Part shown: one piece after another, positions 35,794 to 45,153 of the stretch | Layout of the letters: the number at the start of each line of letters is the position of its first letter | How positions within the stretch are numbered: position 1 is the first letter of the stretch | Origin: Yeosuana sp043876835 | Lineage (GTDB): Bacteria; Bacteroidota; Bacteroidia; Flavobacteriales; Flavobacteriaceae | Direction of reading: 5' to 3' | NCBI RefSeq assembly: GCF_043876835.1 | Contig: NZ_JBAWJZ010000005.1 | Coordinates: 124,001 to 188,000, forward strand | Length of the DNA stretch: 64,000 nt | Notes under the pieces: generated by a model | What the model saw: the letters and a program-made list of their open reading frames with translations, nothing else | Told to the model about the DNA's origin: nothing | Databases searched by the model: none | Program-made: the position numbers and the translations under genes

Positions 35794-35868
35794 GTTTAAT
35801 GATGTAAACAATAAATCATTTTATTAGTGTTTACAATTGTAAATAAGTAATTGTTTACATTTGTATTC
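35794..35868. promoter_or_regulatory. Operator-like repeats upstream of the M14 peptidase gene
   Basis: The 301-bp divergent region 35580-35880 contains three more copies near the peptidase start: GTTTAA-TGAT-GTAAAC (35794-35809), GTTTAC-AATT-GTAAAT (35829-35844, with a perfect inner 14-bp palindrome TTTACAATTGTAAA) and GTTTAC-ATTT-GTATTC (35853-35868). The pattern fits a dimeric HTH regulator, and no gene lies in this region. Confidence 0.55.
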
Positions 35869-35880
35869 TAATAAGTTTAG

Positions 35881-37032
35881 ATGGAAGTTGAAGTATTAAA
35901 AACCCTTTTTGAAACGTATAACGAAAAGCGTCTTTTTCATCGTTATATAACCAATAATCATATAGAGCCTATGTTGAAAAAACTGGGTGATTATATTGAT
36001 ATTGAAAAAATAGGAGAATCTGTTTTAAAGAAACCTATTCATGGAATTAAAATTGGTCATGGAGTTAAAAAAATACTCATGTGGTCTCAAATGCATGGTA
36101 ATGAATCTACAACCACAAAGGCAATTTTTGATTTGTTAAATACGCTCTTAAATGAAAATAAAGAGACCAGTCATATATTAAGTACTTGTACTATATATAT
36201 TATTCCTATTTTAAATCCAGACGGAGCTGAAGCATATACAAGGGTAAATGCTAATTCAGTTGATTTAAATAGAGATGCACAATTATTATCTCAACCTGAA
36301 AGTAAGTTGTTAAGACAAGTTTTTAATGAGTTTCAGCCCCATTTTTGTTATAATTTACATGGTCAGCGTACCATATTTAGTGCTGGAAATTCAAATTATC
36401 CAGCAACCGTATCTTTTTTGTCACCCGCCCAAGATGAAAAATGCACAATAACATCTAATAGAAAGGTTGCCATGGAAATTATTAGCGTTATGAATGATAC
36501 TCTGCAAGAATTAATACCTAATCAAGTAGGTGTTTATGACGATGCTTTTAATATTAATTGTGTTGGAGATACATTTCAAAATTTTAATGTTCCCACTATT
36601 TTATTTGAAGCAGGTCATTATTCTAATGATTACGAAAGGGAACAGACCAGAAAATATATTTATATATCATTGTTAAAATCCATTGATTATATTTCGAAAA
36701 ATGAAATCGATGGAAGTAATTATTTGCCATATTTAAATATTCCTGAAAATGAGAAGCTTTTTTTCGATATCATAATAAGAAATGCAAAGTTAGATTCAAA
36801 AGAAGATCTAACAGATATTGGTATATTGTATCAAGAAATACTTAAAGATGATAAGGTAGAATTTATCCCTAAAATTGAAAATATTGAAAATTTGAAAGGT
36901 TTTTTTGGTCATAAGGAAATTGATGCAAAAGGGTATAAAGTTGTAAATGAACAAAATCAAATGTTGAAAGTAGCCAGCGAAAACGTTTTCGTAACAATAA
37001 ATAATGAGATTTTCTCATTATTATTGAAATAA
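35881..37032 (+). CDS. M14-family zinc carboxypeptidase-like protein
   Basis: The protein (383 residues) has the zinc ligands His72 and Glu75 in MHGNES, His160 in NLHGQR, the substrate-binding pair Asn130-Arg131 (DLNRD) and the catalytic Glu243 in LFEAGHY. All elements of the M14 active site are present. There is no signal peptide, so it may act on cytoplasmic peptides or modify peptidoglycan fragments after uptake. It is divergent from the XRE gene across repeated operators, so its expression is probably controlled by that regulator. Confidence 0.85.
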   Translation: MEVEVLKTLFETYNEKRLFHRYITNNHIEPMLKKLGDYIDIEKIGESVLKKPIHGIKIGHGVKKILMWSQMHGNESTTTKAIFDLLNTLLNENKETSHILSTCTIYIIPILNPDGAEAYTRVNANSVDLNRDAQLLSQPESKLLRQVFNEFQPHFCYNLHGQRTIFSAGNSNYPATVSFLSPAQDEKCTITSNRKVAMEIISVMNDTLQELIPNQVGVYDDAFNINCVGDTFQNFNVPTILFEAGHYSNDYEREQTRKYIYISLLKSIDYISKNEIDGSNYLPYLNIPENEKLFFDIIIRNAKLDSKEDLTDIGILYQEILKDDKVEFIPKIENIENLKGFFGHKEIDAKGYKVVNEQNQMLKVASENVFVTINNEIFSLLLK

Positions 37033-37035
37033 AGT

Positions 37036-37070
37036 GTGAAAAATGTGTGTATTTATCAGTGAAAATGTGT
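37036..37070 (+). repeat. Direct repeat upstream of the Lrp gene
   Basis: GTGAAAAATGTGT (37036-37048) and GTGAAAATGTGT (37059-37070) lie 23 bp apart just before a TAATTTTG -7 box (37071-37078), so a regulator, perhaps the Lrp-family protein itself, could bind here. Confidence 0.4.
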
Positions 37071-37102
37071 TAATTTTGTTTTTTATTTAAAAATAATCAG
37101 CC

Positions 37103-37582
37103 ATGGGGAAAATTAAATTAGACGAAATAGACCATCAAATTCTTGATATGTTAATCGATAACACAAGAATTCCTTTTACCGATATAGCCAAAAAATTATT
37201 AATCTCGGCAGGAACAGTTCATGTACGTGTTAAAAAAATGGAAGAAGCTGGTATTATAAAAGGTTCTTCACTAACATTAGATTACAAGAAATTAGGGTAT
37301 TCATTTATAGCTTATGTTGGCGTATTTTTAAATAATACCTCTCAAACAAAATTTGTTTTAGAACGTATTAATGATATTGCTTTTGTTACAGTTGCTCATA
37401 TTACCACTGGAAAGTTTAATATTTTCTGTAAAATAAGGGCTAGAAGTACAGAACACGCAAAAGAAATTATTTTTATGCTAGATGATATCGAAGGTGTTTA
37501 TAGAACAGAAACTATGATTTCTCTTGAAGAAAGTATCAATGACAAAAAGCGTTTGATGCATTCTATCTTCAATGAAATGTAA
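37103..37582 (+). CDS. Lrp/AsnC-family transcriptional regulator
   Basis: The 159-residue protein has an N-terminal HTH (LDEIDHQILDMLIDNTRIPFTDIAKKLLISAGTVHVRVKKM, residues about 5-50) and a C-terminal RAM domain (IAYVGVFLNN onwards), as in feast/famine regulators that sense amino acids. Its neighbour upstream is the M14 peptidase, which suggests a peptide or amino-acid connection, and a terminator follows. Confidence 0.9.
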   Translation: MGKIKLDEIDHQILDMLIDNTRIPFTDIAKKLLISAGTVHVRVKKMEEAGIIKGSSLTLDYKKLGYSFIAYVGVFLNNTSQTKFVLERINDIAFVTVAHITTGKFNIFCKIRARSTEHAKEIIFMLDDIEGVYRTETMISLEESINDKKRLMHSIFNEM

Positions 37583-37599
37583 TAATTTAGATATATTAT

Positions 37600-37628
37600 A
37601 AAAAAAGCTCTTTATTAAGGGCTTTTTT
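37600..37628 (+). terminator. Intrinsic terminator after the Lrp gene
   Basis: AAAAAAGC and GCTTTTTT, with a short CTT/AAG extension to the stem, form a hairpin with a T tail. Confidence 0.8.
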
Positions 37629-37764
37629 TATATAATTTATTTTGCATCTTACGCTGATTATTTGGTTATTTAAAGAATAATTTTGAAATGTAATGTTAAA
37701 AGTAAGATGTTTGTTTTCAATTAAAAAATCAGCAATTAATCAAGTTTTATATATTTAAATATAA

Positions 37765-39216
37765 ATGGTATTTAATTCTTTAGAGTTTTTCATATTCCTT
37801 CCGGTTGTATTTATTTTATATTGGTTTGTTTTTAACAAGCATTTAAAAGCACAGAATGTACTCGTTTTAATTGCTAGTTATGTGTTTTATGGATTATGGG
37901 ACTGGAGGTTTCTTTCTTTGATTTTATTAAGTACTGTAGTTGATTATTTTGTTGCCATTAAAATTAATTCCTCTGAGAAACATAATACAAGAAAATATTG
38001 GTTATGGGTTAGTGTTTTTTTTAATGTTGGTCTTTTAGGGTTTTTTAAGTACTATAATTTTTTTGTTGACTCCTGGGTAGATTTAGTTTCTGTATTTGGT
38101 TATCAAATGAAAAGTACCTGGACGTTGCGTGTCATTTTGCCTGTAGGAATATCGTTTTACACCTTTCAAACCATGTCATATTCCTTTGATGTGTATTATA
38201 AAAAGCTAAAGCCAACTAATGATTTCTTATCTTTTGCTGCGTTTGTAAGTTTCTTTCCTCAATTGGTTGCAGGGCCCATTGAGAGGGCGTCCAATTTATT
38301 ATCTCAAGTATTAAACAGGCGTACTTTTAATTATGACCAAGCTGTCAGTGGCATAAAATTGATTTTATGGGGTTTGTTTAAGAAAATTGTAATTGCAGAT
38401 TCCGTTGGGCCAATAGTTGATGATATTTTCTCTAATTATGCCTCATATCCAGCATCGACCTTAATTTTAGGAGTCACTTTATTTAGCTTTCAAGTGTATG
38501 GTGATTTTAGTGGATACTCTGATATAGCTATTGGTACTTCAAAACTTTTTGGAATTGAACTGATGTCAAATTTCAAGTTTCCTAATTTTTCACGAAATGT
38601 TGCTGAATATTGGCAAAGGTGGCATGTGTCTTTATCAACTTGGTTTAGACATTATGTATATATTCCATTGGGTGGCTCAAGGGAAAGTAAACTAAAATCT
38701 ATCAGAAATATTTGTATTGTTTTTTTAATTAGTGGGTTTTGGCACGGCGCAAATTGGACTTTTATATTTTGGGGAGGTTTTCATGCTTTGGCTTTTATTC
38801 CGGTATTTTTAATGGGTAGAAATGCTATTTATAAGGATTCAGTAGTTGGACAGAACACTATTTTTCCAAGTTTAACAGAAATAGGGCAAGTATTGCTAAC
38901 TTTTTCAATAGTAACCTTTTCAAGAATCTTTTTTAGATCAGAATCTATCACAGATGCATTTGGGTTTATTAAGCAGATTTGCAATCATTTTTCGTATGAA
39001 ACGTATCATCATCCAATGGGATATAGAATGATAGATTATTATATTTTATTGGGTTTATTTGTGTTTTACGAATATCTTATTAGAAAAGATGAGCGTTCAC
39101 CATTTAAATTTAAATCGAAAATTGTAAGGTTTATGATTTATACAATAATTATCTTATCAATGTTATTATTTTATGATGATGGTGTAGATAGATCGTTTAT
39201 TTATTTCCAATTTTAA
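37765..39216 (+). CDS. MBOAT-family O-acyltransferase
   Basis: The 483-residue membrane enzyme has about 11 hydrophobic segments and the MBOAT hallmarks: the putative catalytic His327 in SGFWHGANWTF and the EYWQRWHVSLSTWFRHY block with His287. It is most like AlgI/PatA-type enzymes that pass acyl groups across the membrane to polysaccharide or peptidoglycan. The convergent SGNH protein downstream is a plausible transferase or esterase partner, as AlgJ/AlgX are for AlgI. The acceptor glycan is inference. Confidence 0.9.
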   Translation: MVFNSLEFFIFLPVVFILYWFVFNKHLKAQNVLVLIASYVFYGLWDWRFLSLILLSTVVDYFVAIKINSSEKHNTRKYWLWVSVFFNVGLLGFFKYYNFFVDSWVDLVSVFGYQMKSTWTLRVILPVGISFYTFQTMSYSFDVYYKKLKPTNDFLSFAAFVSFFPQLVAGPIERASNLLSQVLNRRTFNYDQAVSGIKLILWGLFKKIVIADSVGPIVDDIFSNYASYPASTLILGVTLFSFQVYGDFSGYSDIAIGTSKLFGIELMSNFKFPNFSRNVAEYWQRWHVSLSTWFRHYVYIPLGGSRESKLKSIRNICIVFLISGFWHGANWTFIFWGGFHALAFIPVFLMGRNAIYKDSVVGQNTIFPSLTEIGQVLLTFSIVTFSRIFFRSESITDAFGFIKQICNHFSYETYHHPMGYRMIDYYILLGLFVFYEYLIRKDERSPFKFKSKIVRFMIYTIIILSMLLFYDDGVDRSFIYFQF

Positions 39217-39220
39217 CTAA

Positions 39221-40186
39221 TTAAACCTTCTTTTTTTCTTTTATATAATTGGCTATAACCGATGCTATAATTTCTCTTCCATGATTATTCCAATGATTAT
39301 CATAAATTAATGTTGTTGGTGTTTTAGAATTTTCAAGGATTTTCCCAAAATCTAAATATTTATAGGCCATAGAATCACAATAATCTAAAAATGATTTGCT
39401 TGTTTTTCTTGAATCAAGAAGAAAAACTGTTTTATTTTTATCAAAGCCATAGGTGTTAATTAATTTTTTGAAATTATTTAAATATTGCAGGTTTCTATTA
39501 TCAACAACGTCTTGGTTTTCTACTTTTTCAGTGTGTTTTTCGGGATTATTTCCAAAGGAAACGATTTTGGATTTTAAATTTCTTAAAGGTTGTAAAGCTC
39601 CAATGCCATCCATATAAGAAAGCAATTTTACATTTTTTTTGATTTTTGAAAAAGTGAAATATTGTGAATCTATCCAATATTGGTCTGGCTTATAAAAGTC
39701 GCGTTTTAAGTCGTTTTCAAATTTTAAATAGATTATAATTTGATCTATTAATTTAAATTTTTCACTGTAAGCAGAGATTAAATGTAATTCGTCAGCAAAA
39801 TCATATCCCGAATGGCCATATTCAAACACATCTACACTATCATTTAGTTTTTTCTCAATTTTTTCACCAATTGAATTATAGTAATTTTGATGGAGTCCTT
39901 CTATATATGAGTCCCCAATAAGTGCAACGTCTATTTTATCTTTTGTTGGTGTAAATTCACTGTAAGAATTGAATCCAGTTTTATTTATGTGGTATTCTGC
40001 AAAATTCATTCTTCTATTACCAACAGCATAATATCCTTCTTGATTTGGTAGATAGGTTTTTACATTTTTATCATTAATTATGAATGTGGGCGATTCTTGA
40101 TATAAATGAAATACCCTTGTAATTATTTCTAAACAAATAAAAACCAATAAAGTATATAATAGTATTTTACCAAATAGTAATTTCAT
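39221..40186 (-). CDS. Membrane-anchored SGNH-like hydrolase or acetyltransferase
   Basis: The 321-residue protein has an N-terminal membrane anchor (KILLYTLLVFICLEIITRV), a nucleophile-type motif IGDSYIEG (Ser93) and a C-terminal Asp296/His298 pair in IYDNHWNNHG, which matches the SGNH catalytic triad arrangement. Proteins of this shape partner MBOAT enzymes in O-acetylation of secreted glycans. It is convergent with the MBOAT gene and lies at the downstream end of the acyltransferase operon, 99 bp from the last paralogue. Confidence 0.75.
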   Translation of the reverse strand: MKLLFGKILLYTLLVFICLEIITRVFHLYQESPTFIINDKNVKTYLPNQEGYYAVGNRRMNFAEYHINKTGFNSYSEFTPTKDKIDVALIGDSYIEGLHQNYYNSIGEKIEKKLNDSVDVFEYGHSGYDFADELHLISAYSEKFKLIDQIIIYLKFENDLKRDFYKPDQYWIDSQYFTFSKIKKNVKLLSYMDGIGALQPLRNLKSKIVSFGNNPEKHTEKVENQDVVDNRNLQYLNNFKKLINTYGFDKNKTVFLLDSRKTSKSFLDYCDSMAYKYLDFGKILENSKTPTTLIYDNHWNNHGREIIASVIANYIKEKKKV

Positions 40187-40285
40187 AACGAAACTTAATT
40201 GTTTTTTAATTATAAATATAACGACTTAGAATATAAAAAATATTTAAAATTTTGGATTTTAAAATAAATTTAGACTACAATTTAT

Positions 40286-41440
40286 CTAAAAAATTATTTT
40301 TTCTGTTACGTTTTTACCACAAATCAAATATGATTTTGAGGTTTCTATTTCAAATACCTTTATTTGGTCAATGTGTTCTTTATGTTTGAATAAGAAATCA
40401 CAAATCATTTTTTGAAGATGATCATTGTTAATATTGAAATGGTCTATTTCTGTAAGATACTTTAAATCAACTTCAGGACTAGTTTCAATGGTATATTCAA
40501 TATGGTTTGTGTAATTGTTTTTTTTCAGTTTTAAGTTTTTTAACTTTTTAACCAAAGCATCTATATGGTATTTTTTTAAAATATTTTTTGCTTTAATTAT
40601 TAAAACTTCTAAATCTCCTATTAAATTAAATATAGGTTTGCCTTTTGGTGCTATTATATGGTGCTGAAATGAATACATGTAATTGCTCCAACGCTTTTTA
40701 TATTCTAAATTGCCGTAAGCCATATCTAACATATAATACTCGTTTTCTAAACACCATTCTAACAATTTATGAATAGAAATGTTGCCTAATGAAAATTTTG
40801 AATAATTGATATCGTACGACGGAATTGAAACAAAAAGAATATTTTTAAAATGATGGTTAACACAAACATGAATCAATTTTTCATTTGCATAGATTGCCAA
40901 TATTGATGCTTTTTTTTCTAAAATAAAAGCATAAATACTTTCAAAGTAATAATTCCAGTTTTTAAGTGCATGTGTTGAATCTCCACGCTGATCAAAACGT
41001 TTAATAAGCATGTTTTTTAATGAGGCCATTAAAGTATTATATACCTCTTTTTCAATAGAACCATAATGAATCTCGTACTTTACATTAAAACAGGCTTCAA
41101 AACGATTAACAAATCTTTTTATATTATCCTTAAAACTCTTTTTATACTCTTGCTTAAAAAATGTCTCTAAATTTTTATGCTCTTTTATCAAAATGGCATA
41201 ACCAATAATGTTTTTTTGATCTACTTTTTTAAGTATTAATTCATCCTTTTTAAAAAAAGAGTATTCTAAAAATGAAGGACATAATGATATTGAAATTGTT
41301 CTTTTTATTAGAGAACCCTTTTCTGTTCTTTCAAACAAGCAATTATTATTTAAAGCATTAGTTAATCTATCATAATAGGGGAGTATTATGAGTTTTTGTG
41401 ACAAAGAGTCGTAAAAATATTCCTTTTGTATAAATTTCAC
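40286..41440 (-). CDS. GNAT-type acyltransferase paralogue 1 of the five-copy array
   Basis: A 384-residue protein of the CelD/BcsL-like GNAT (Acetyltransf_6, FemAB-related) type. Start is GTG 41440. Shared elements with its neighbours are YGSIEK (about 126-131), RFDQRGD (148-154), the core YDINYSKFSLG (209-219), LEW (227-229), the LDMAYGNLEYKKRW block (238-251) and the following HHI. A distinct C-terminal module (341-384, ICDFLFKHKEHIDQIKVF and SYLICGKN) is present in four of the five copies. Substrate unknown; acyl or aminoacyl transfer to an amino sugar is inferred from the neighbouring sugar-phosphate transferase and PglD-like fusion. Confidence 0.75.
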   Translation of the reverse strand: MKFIQKEYFYDSLSQKLIILPYYDRLTNALNNNCLFERTEKGSLIKRTISISLCPSFLEYSFFKKDELILKKVDQKNIIGYAILIKEHKNLETFFKQEYKKSFKDNIKRFVNRFEACFNVKYEIHYGSIEKEVYNTLMASLKNMLIKRFDQRGDSTHALKNWNYYFESIYAFILEKKASILAIYANEKLIHVCVNHHFKNILFVSIPSYDINYSKFSLGNISIHKLLEWCLENEYYMLDMAYGNLEYKKRWSNYMYSFQHHIIAPKGKPIFNLIGDLEVLIIKAKNILKKYHIDALVKKLKNLKLKKNNYTNHIEYTIETSPEVDLKYLTEIDHFNINNDHLQKMICDFLFKHKEHIDQIKVFEIETSKSYLICGKNVTEKIIF

Positions 41441-41492
41441 TTTATTGTCTAGTTTTTATTATTATGATTTTACAATCCATTGAATTGTTATC

Positions 41493-42680
41493 TTATTTTG
41501 AAATAAACTTCGATGGTTTTTTCCCCATTATGATGAATGAATTGTAGCTGTCATTTAATTTATACACTTTTACTTTGTTTTTTTGTTCAAAGTTTAAATA
41601 TAAATAATCATATATTATATTTCTTAAATTCATAAACTCTTCATGTTCAAAATTAATTTCAGTATAATTGTTTTCTAATTCTGAATTTTTAGGAATTTCA
41701 TCAGTTTTTAATTGAAAAACTTCTATGGTATTGTCTTTTGCGTAATTATTTGAGGTGTCTAAAATTTTATTTCCTTTATCCTGTACAATGTTATTTCTGT
41801 CTAAAAAGATTTTTAATTTATAGAATAAAAACAAAGAAGAAGCAAATAACGCTTTTGTAAGTGAAGTTTTTTTAAAAATAATATAATTCCTAAAATCATA
41901 AACAACGTTGCACCATTGCTTTTTATAGGTTAAAATACCTGGGCCTAAATCAAAAAGCTTTATTTTGTTTTCAAAGCTCCATTCAAGTTGCTTAAAAATA
42001 TCTACATAGCCTAATTTAAATTTTGAGTAATCTATATCATAAGCCCTAATAGAATTTATTATAATATTTTCATAATGATAGTTTATACAAATGTCAATAG
42101 GTTTGTTGTTGTCATAGATAACAAAAAGTGATGTGTTTTTATTTAGAATCTCTTGATAGATGCTTTTTTTATAATAATCCCAATCTTGCAGCGCCTGGTG
42201 TTTGTCACCTCTTTGATCAAACCTTCTTTTTATCATAAGTTCCAATTGATCAAAAAGTAACTCATATGCAGGTTTTTCTATAGAACCATAATAAAATTTG
42301 TAGTCAATATTAAAACAGGTTTCTAGACGTTTAACATACGACCTAATTTTAGATCTGCTTTTTGATCCAAATTGGGCCATCATATAATCTTCAATTGAAT
42401 TAAAATTTTCAAGGTTTATTAAAAAACCTTGAAATCTGTTAAACGAAAACTTTTTAAATTTTTTATTTAAAGTTATTTCAACAAAAGTGGGGATATAAGT
42501 AGATATATATATATTATCAATTACGTTAAGAATGTTTTTATTGTCATTTAACGTTTTCATTGATTTATTTGATACTGTATTTATTATGTTATCAAAAAGG
42601 GGAGACCCCAACCTTTTTATAATATTAAGATTATAAAAATCAAGAATTTTTATTTTAGAAAAAATGAATTTTTTATTCAT
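41493..42680 (-). CDS. GNAT-type acyltransferase paralogue 2
   Basis: The protein (395 residues) shares YYGSIEK, RFDQRGDK, YDIDYSKFKLGY, QLEW and LTYKKQWCN with its neighbours. In place of the usual D-M-x-x-G of paralogues 1, 3 and 4 it has FDLGPGILTYKK. The C-terminal module is NIIYDYLYLNFEQKNKVKVY then SFIIMGKKP. It starts one base after the stop of paralogue 3, so translation is tightly coupled. The middle linker (residues about 285-330) is variable, which suggests relaxed selection between the GNAT core and the C-terminal module. Role as for the group. Confidence 0.73.
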   Translation of the reverse strand: MNKKFIFSKIKILDFYNLNIIKRLGSPLFDNIINTVSNKSMKTLNDNKNILNVIDNIYISTYIPTFVEITLNKKFKKFSFNRFQGFLINLENFNSIEDYMMAQFGSKSRSKIRSYVKRLETCFNIDYKFYYGSIEKPAYELLFDQLELMIKRRFDQRGDKHQALQDWDYYKKSIYQEILNKNTSLFVIYDNNKPIDICINYHYENIIINSIRAYDIDYSKFKLGYVDIFKQLEWSFENKIKLFDLGPGILTYKKQWCNVVYDFRNYIIFKKTSLTKALFASSLFLFYKLKIFLDRNNIVQDKGNKILDTSNNYAKDNTIEVFQLKTDEIPKNSELENNYTEINFEHEEFMNLRNIIYDYLYLNFEQKNKVKVYKLNDSYNSFIIMGKKPSKFISK

Positions 42681-42681
42681 A

Positions 42682-43896
42682 TTATTTTATGACTATTTTT
42701 TGAAAAGAATTAGCCCCTTTTAAATAAAACTCTTTATTATTAATATCCATATAAACCATTATTTCATCTATAAATTCAACATTTAAAAAAGCAAAATCTA
42801 TAATTGGTTTTTTTAAGCATGTATAATCATCATTGTTTGGATTAATCAATTTTAAATTGTTAAAATTGTCAATTGCCAATAACTTTTCCGTTTCAATAAT
42901 TATTTCGGGCTGTGAACTAAACTCTTTAAATACATGTCTGTTTTTTATTCTTTTATATAATGTATTTAATTTATTTAGTTTTAATTTTTTTAACCACGGC
43001 AATACGATGTAAATAATATTTAGCTTGAGTATTAGTGCTTTTGCTTTTATTGATGCATTAATGTTATTTGTATCATAAATTATATGATTTTGAAAAGTAT
43101 ACGTTCCGTTTCTGAAACGTTCTTTATATGAAAAGTCACCTTTAGACATATCTATTAAATCAAAATCATTATTAATAGCCCATTCAACAATTTTTATAAA
43201 TATGAGGATACCTATATTAAATCTTGAGTAGTCAATATCATAGGCTACTACTTCATTGAAAATAATTTTATCATAAACTGAATTTATATAAATTGATATA
43301 GGAGTATCGTTATGGTAAATAACATAAATACAAGCTTTTTTTTCATTGATAAGATTAAATGTAGTTGCATAACGGTCTTTCCAATAATCTAATTCTTCCC
43401 AATAAGACTGTTTTTGTTCTAAACGTCTAAGAAGCATTTGCCTATAATCATTGAATATTATATCATACTCTTTTTTTGAGATGCTTCCATAATACATTTT
43501 GTAAACCGGCTTGATGCAGTTATCAAGACGTTTTTGTCGTCGACGTATTTCTGATCGTTCTTTTGTGCTTATTTCATTTATTAGATAATCTTCAATGGTA
43601 TTGTACTTACTTAAATTTATAAAAGAGCCTTGATATGTGTTTATTTTTTTAAGTTTAATTTCTTTAGAATCGTTGCTTTTAATAGTATCCAAATAGTTAG
43701 GAATATCACTAATAAAAACTAATTTGTTTTTAAATGAAATTGTGTTGGTTACTGGTGAAGAGTAAAGCAGCTTGTTTGTTTCATTATTGAACAATTCAGA
43801 ATAATAAGTCCCGATTTGACCATTCTCAAGAATGTCTAAACCAAAATTTAGTTTTTGCAATTTATCTTTATTGTTATCTGAATTAATATTACTCAT
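42682..43896 (-). CDS. GNAT-type acyltransferase paralogue 3
   Basis: At 404 residues this is the longest copy. Core motifs are YGSISK, RRLEQKQS (the RFDQRGD equivalent is altered), YDIDYSRFNIGI, IVEW, LIDMSKGDFSYKERF and NHIIYD. The C-terminal module reads KKPIIDFAFLNVEFIDEIMVY then EFYLKGANSFQKI. The loop after the RRLE segment (SYWEELDYWKDRY) differs most from the other copies, so acyl-donor or acceptor choice may differ. An internal N-terminal extension holds about 100 residues before the GNAT start, as in all five. There is a 93-bp gap to paralogue 4. Confidence 0.73.
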   Translation of the reverse strand: MSNINSDNNKDKLQKLNFGLDILENGQIGTYYSELFNNETNKLLYSSPVTNTISFKNKLVFISDIPNYLDTIKSNDSKEIKLKKINTYQGSFINLSKYNTIEDYLINEISTKERSEIRRRQKRLDNCIKPVYKMYYGSISKKEYDIIFNDYRQMLLRRLEQKQSYWEELDYWKDRYATTFNLINEKKACIYVIYHNDTPISIYINSVYDKIIFNEVVAYDIDYSRFNIGILIFIKIVEWAINNDFDLIDMSKGDFSYKERFRNGTYTFQNHIIYDTNNINASIKAKALILKLNIIYIVLPWLKKLKLNKLNTLYKRIKNRHVFKEFSSQPEIIIETEKLLAIDNFNNLKLINPNNDDYTCLKKPIIDFAFLNVEFIDEIMVYMDINNKEFYLKGANSFQKIVIK

Positions 43897-43989
43897 GTTC
43901 TTTACCTTTTTAAAATCTAAATCATAAATCCAGAAAGGGAATTACAGGTTGTGGTTTAATGTAAAATAATAAAATAGCTACTTAATCAT

Positions 43990-45144
43990 TCAAAATTCAA
44001 GTTCTAAAATAGAATTTTTTCCATGAATAATATATGAATTTGGTTTTTCCGGCATTTTATAAATACTAATATCGTTTAGGTGCTCTTGATATTTATATAA
44101 ATAGTCATAAACAGGTTTTTTCAAAAACTTATTTTCATTAGTTTTCAAATCTAGATTTTCCATTTTGAGAATGTCGCTCGGTAATGATGTTACTGGTATA
44201 AAGTTATATTCTAAAATTGGTATAGAATTGTTTTTCTTTTTTATTGCATCAAACACGCCATAAATCTTGTCGTTTATTTTTTTGGAAATCAAATAGTTTA
44301 TGATTCTGTATTTGCAATTTTTAATTAGCGAATAACAAGATCCTATAATATTAAACTTATTGTAAAAAATATGGTCTTCAAATTCATAAATCTCGTTTGC
44401 CCATCTTCTTTTATAATCAAAATCGCCGTATCCCATATCAAAAAAATCGATACCATTTAAAAGGCACCATTCCAGTTGCTTATATATTTCGATGTTTCCT
44501 AAACTAAATTTTCCATAATCTAAGTCATAAGAAGAAATTGAGCTATACATTATCGAACCTACGTGGTAATTTACTGAAATCTCGATGGGTTCATCATTTT
44601 GATAAATAACAAATATAGAGGCTCTTTTTAGTTTGATTAAATCTAGGGTTTGATCAACATGGTGTTTCCAGTTATTCAAGGTTTTGTTTCTGCCTTCACG
44701 GTGTTGAAATCTGTTTGCTATCATGTCTTTCAAAGTGCTCATTATAAATACATAATGGTCAACAGGCATATCTCCAAAGTAGGTTTTGTAGCTTATATTG
44801 AAGCTTGATTCCAACCTATTTGTTGTTCTTGTTATATTTTTTCTGTGTTGCGGAGAACATGTTTCTTTAAGGTAATCGCTAATTGTTTTATAGTCTTTAA
44901 GATAAATTGCAAAACCTAATTTCTGCTTTATTTTTTTTAACCTAAAATGTTTTGATAATAATAAATTATAATTCAAATAGGCAGGAAATAGTTGATAGGA
45001 ATAAACTTGTGCGGACTTAAGGGCAATATGATTAACAATTAATTTCTTTTCTATTTTTTTGTCCATATACCCTAGAACATCATAGGTGTTTGATACCGAA
45101 TGATTTTCAAATAATAATTGATAGAAATTGTTGTTTTTAAACAT
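43990..45144 (-). CDS. GNAT-type acyltransferase paralogue 4
   Basis: The 384-residue copy keeps FGDMPV, RFQHREGR, YDLDYGKFSLGN, QLEW, FFDMGYGDFDYKRRWAN and the C-terminal module KKPVYDYLYKYQEHLNDISIY followed by SYIIHGKN. Its stop lies 93 bp before paralogue 3 and its start 9 bp after the stop of paralogue 5. An N-terminal subdomain of about 100 residues contains KLGFAIYLKDYKTISDYL, matching the GFxIxLxxY pattern of the other copies. Confidence 0.73.
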   Translation of the reverse strand: MFKNNNFYQLLFENHSVSNTYDVLGYMDKKIEKKLIVNHIALKSAQVYSYQLFPAYLNYNLLLSKHFRLKKIKQKLGFAIYLKDYKTISDYLKETCSPQHRKNITRTTNRLESSFNISYKTYFGDMPVDHYVFIMSTLKDMIANRFQHREGRNKTLNNWKHHVDQTLDLIKLKRASIFVIYQNDEPIEISVNYHVGSIMYSSISSYDLDYGKFSLGNIEIYKQLEWCLLNGIDFFDMGYGDFDYKRRWANEIYEFEDHIFYNKFNIIGSCYSLIKNCKYRIINYLISKKINDKIYGVFDAIKKKNNSIPILEYNFIPVTSLPSDILKMENLDLKTNENKFLKKPVYDYLYKYQEHLNDISIYKMPEKPNSYIIHGKNSILELEF

Positions 45145-45153
45145 GTAAAAAAA

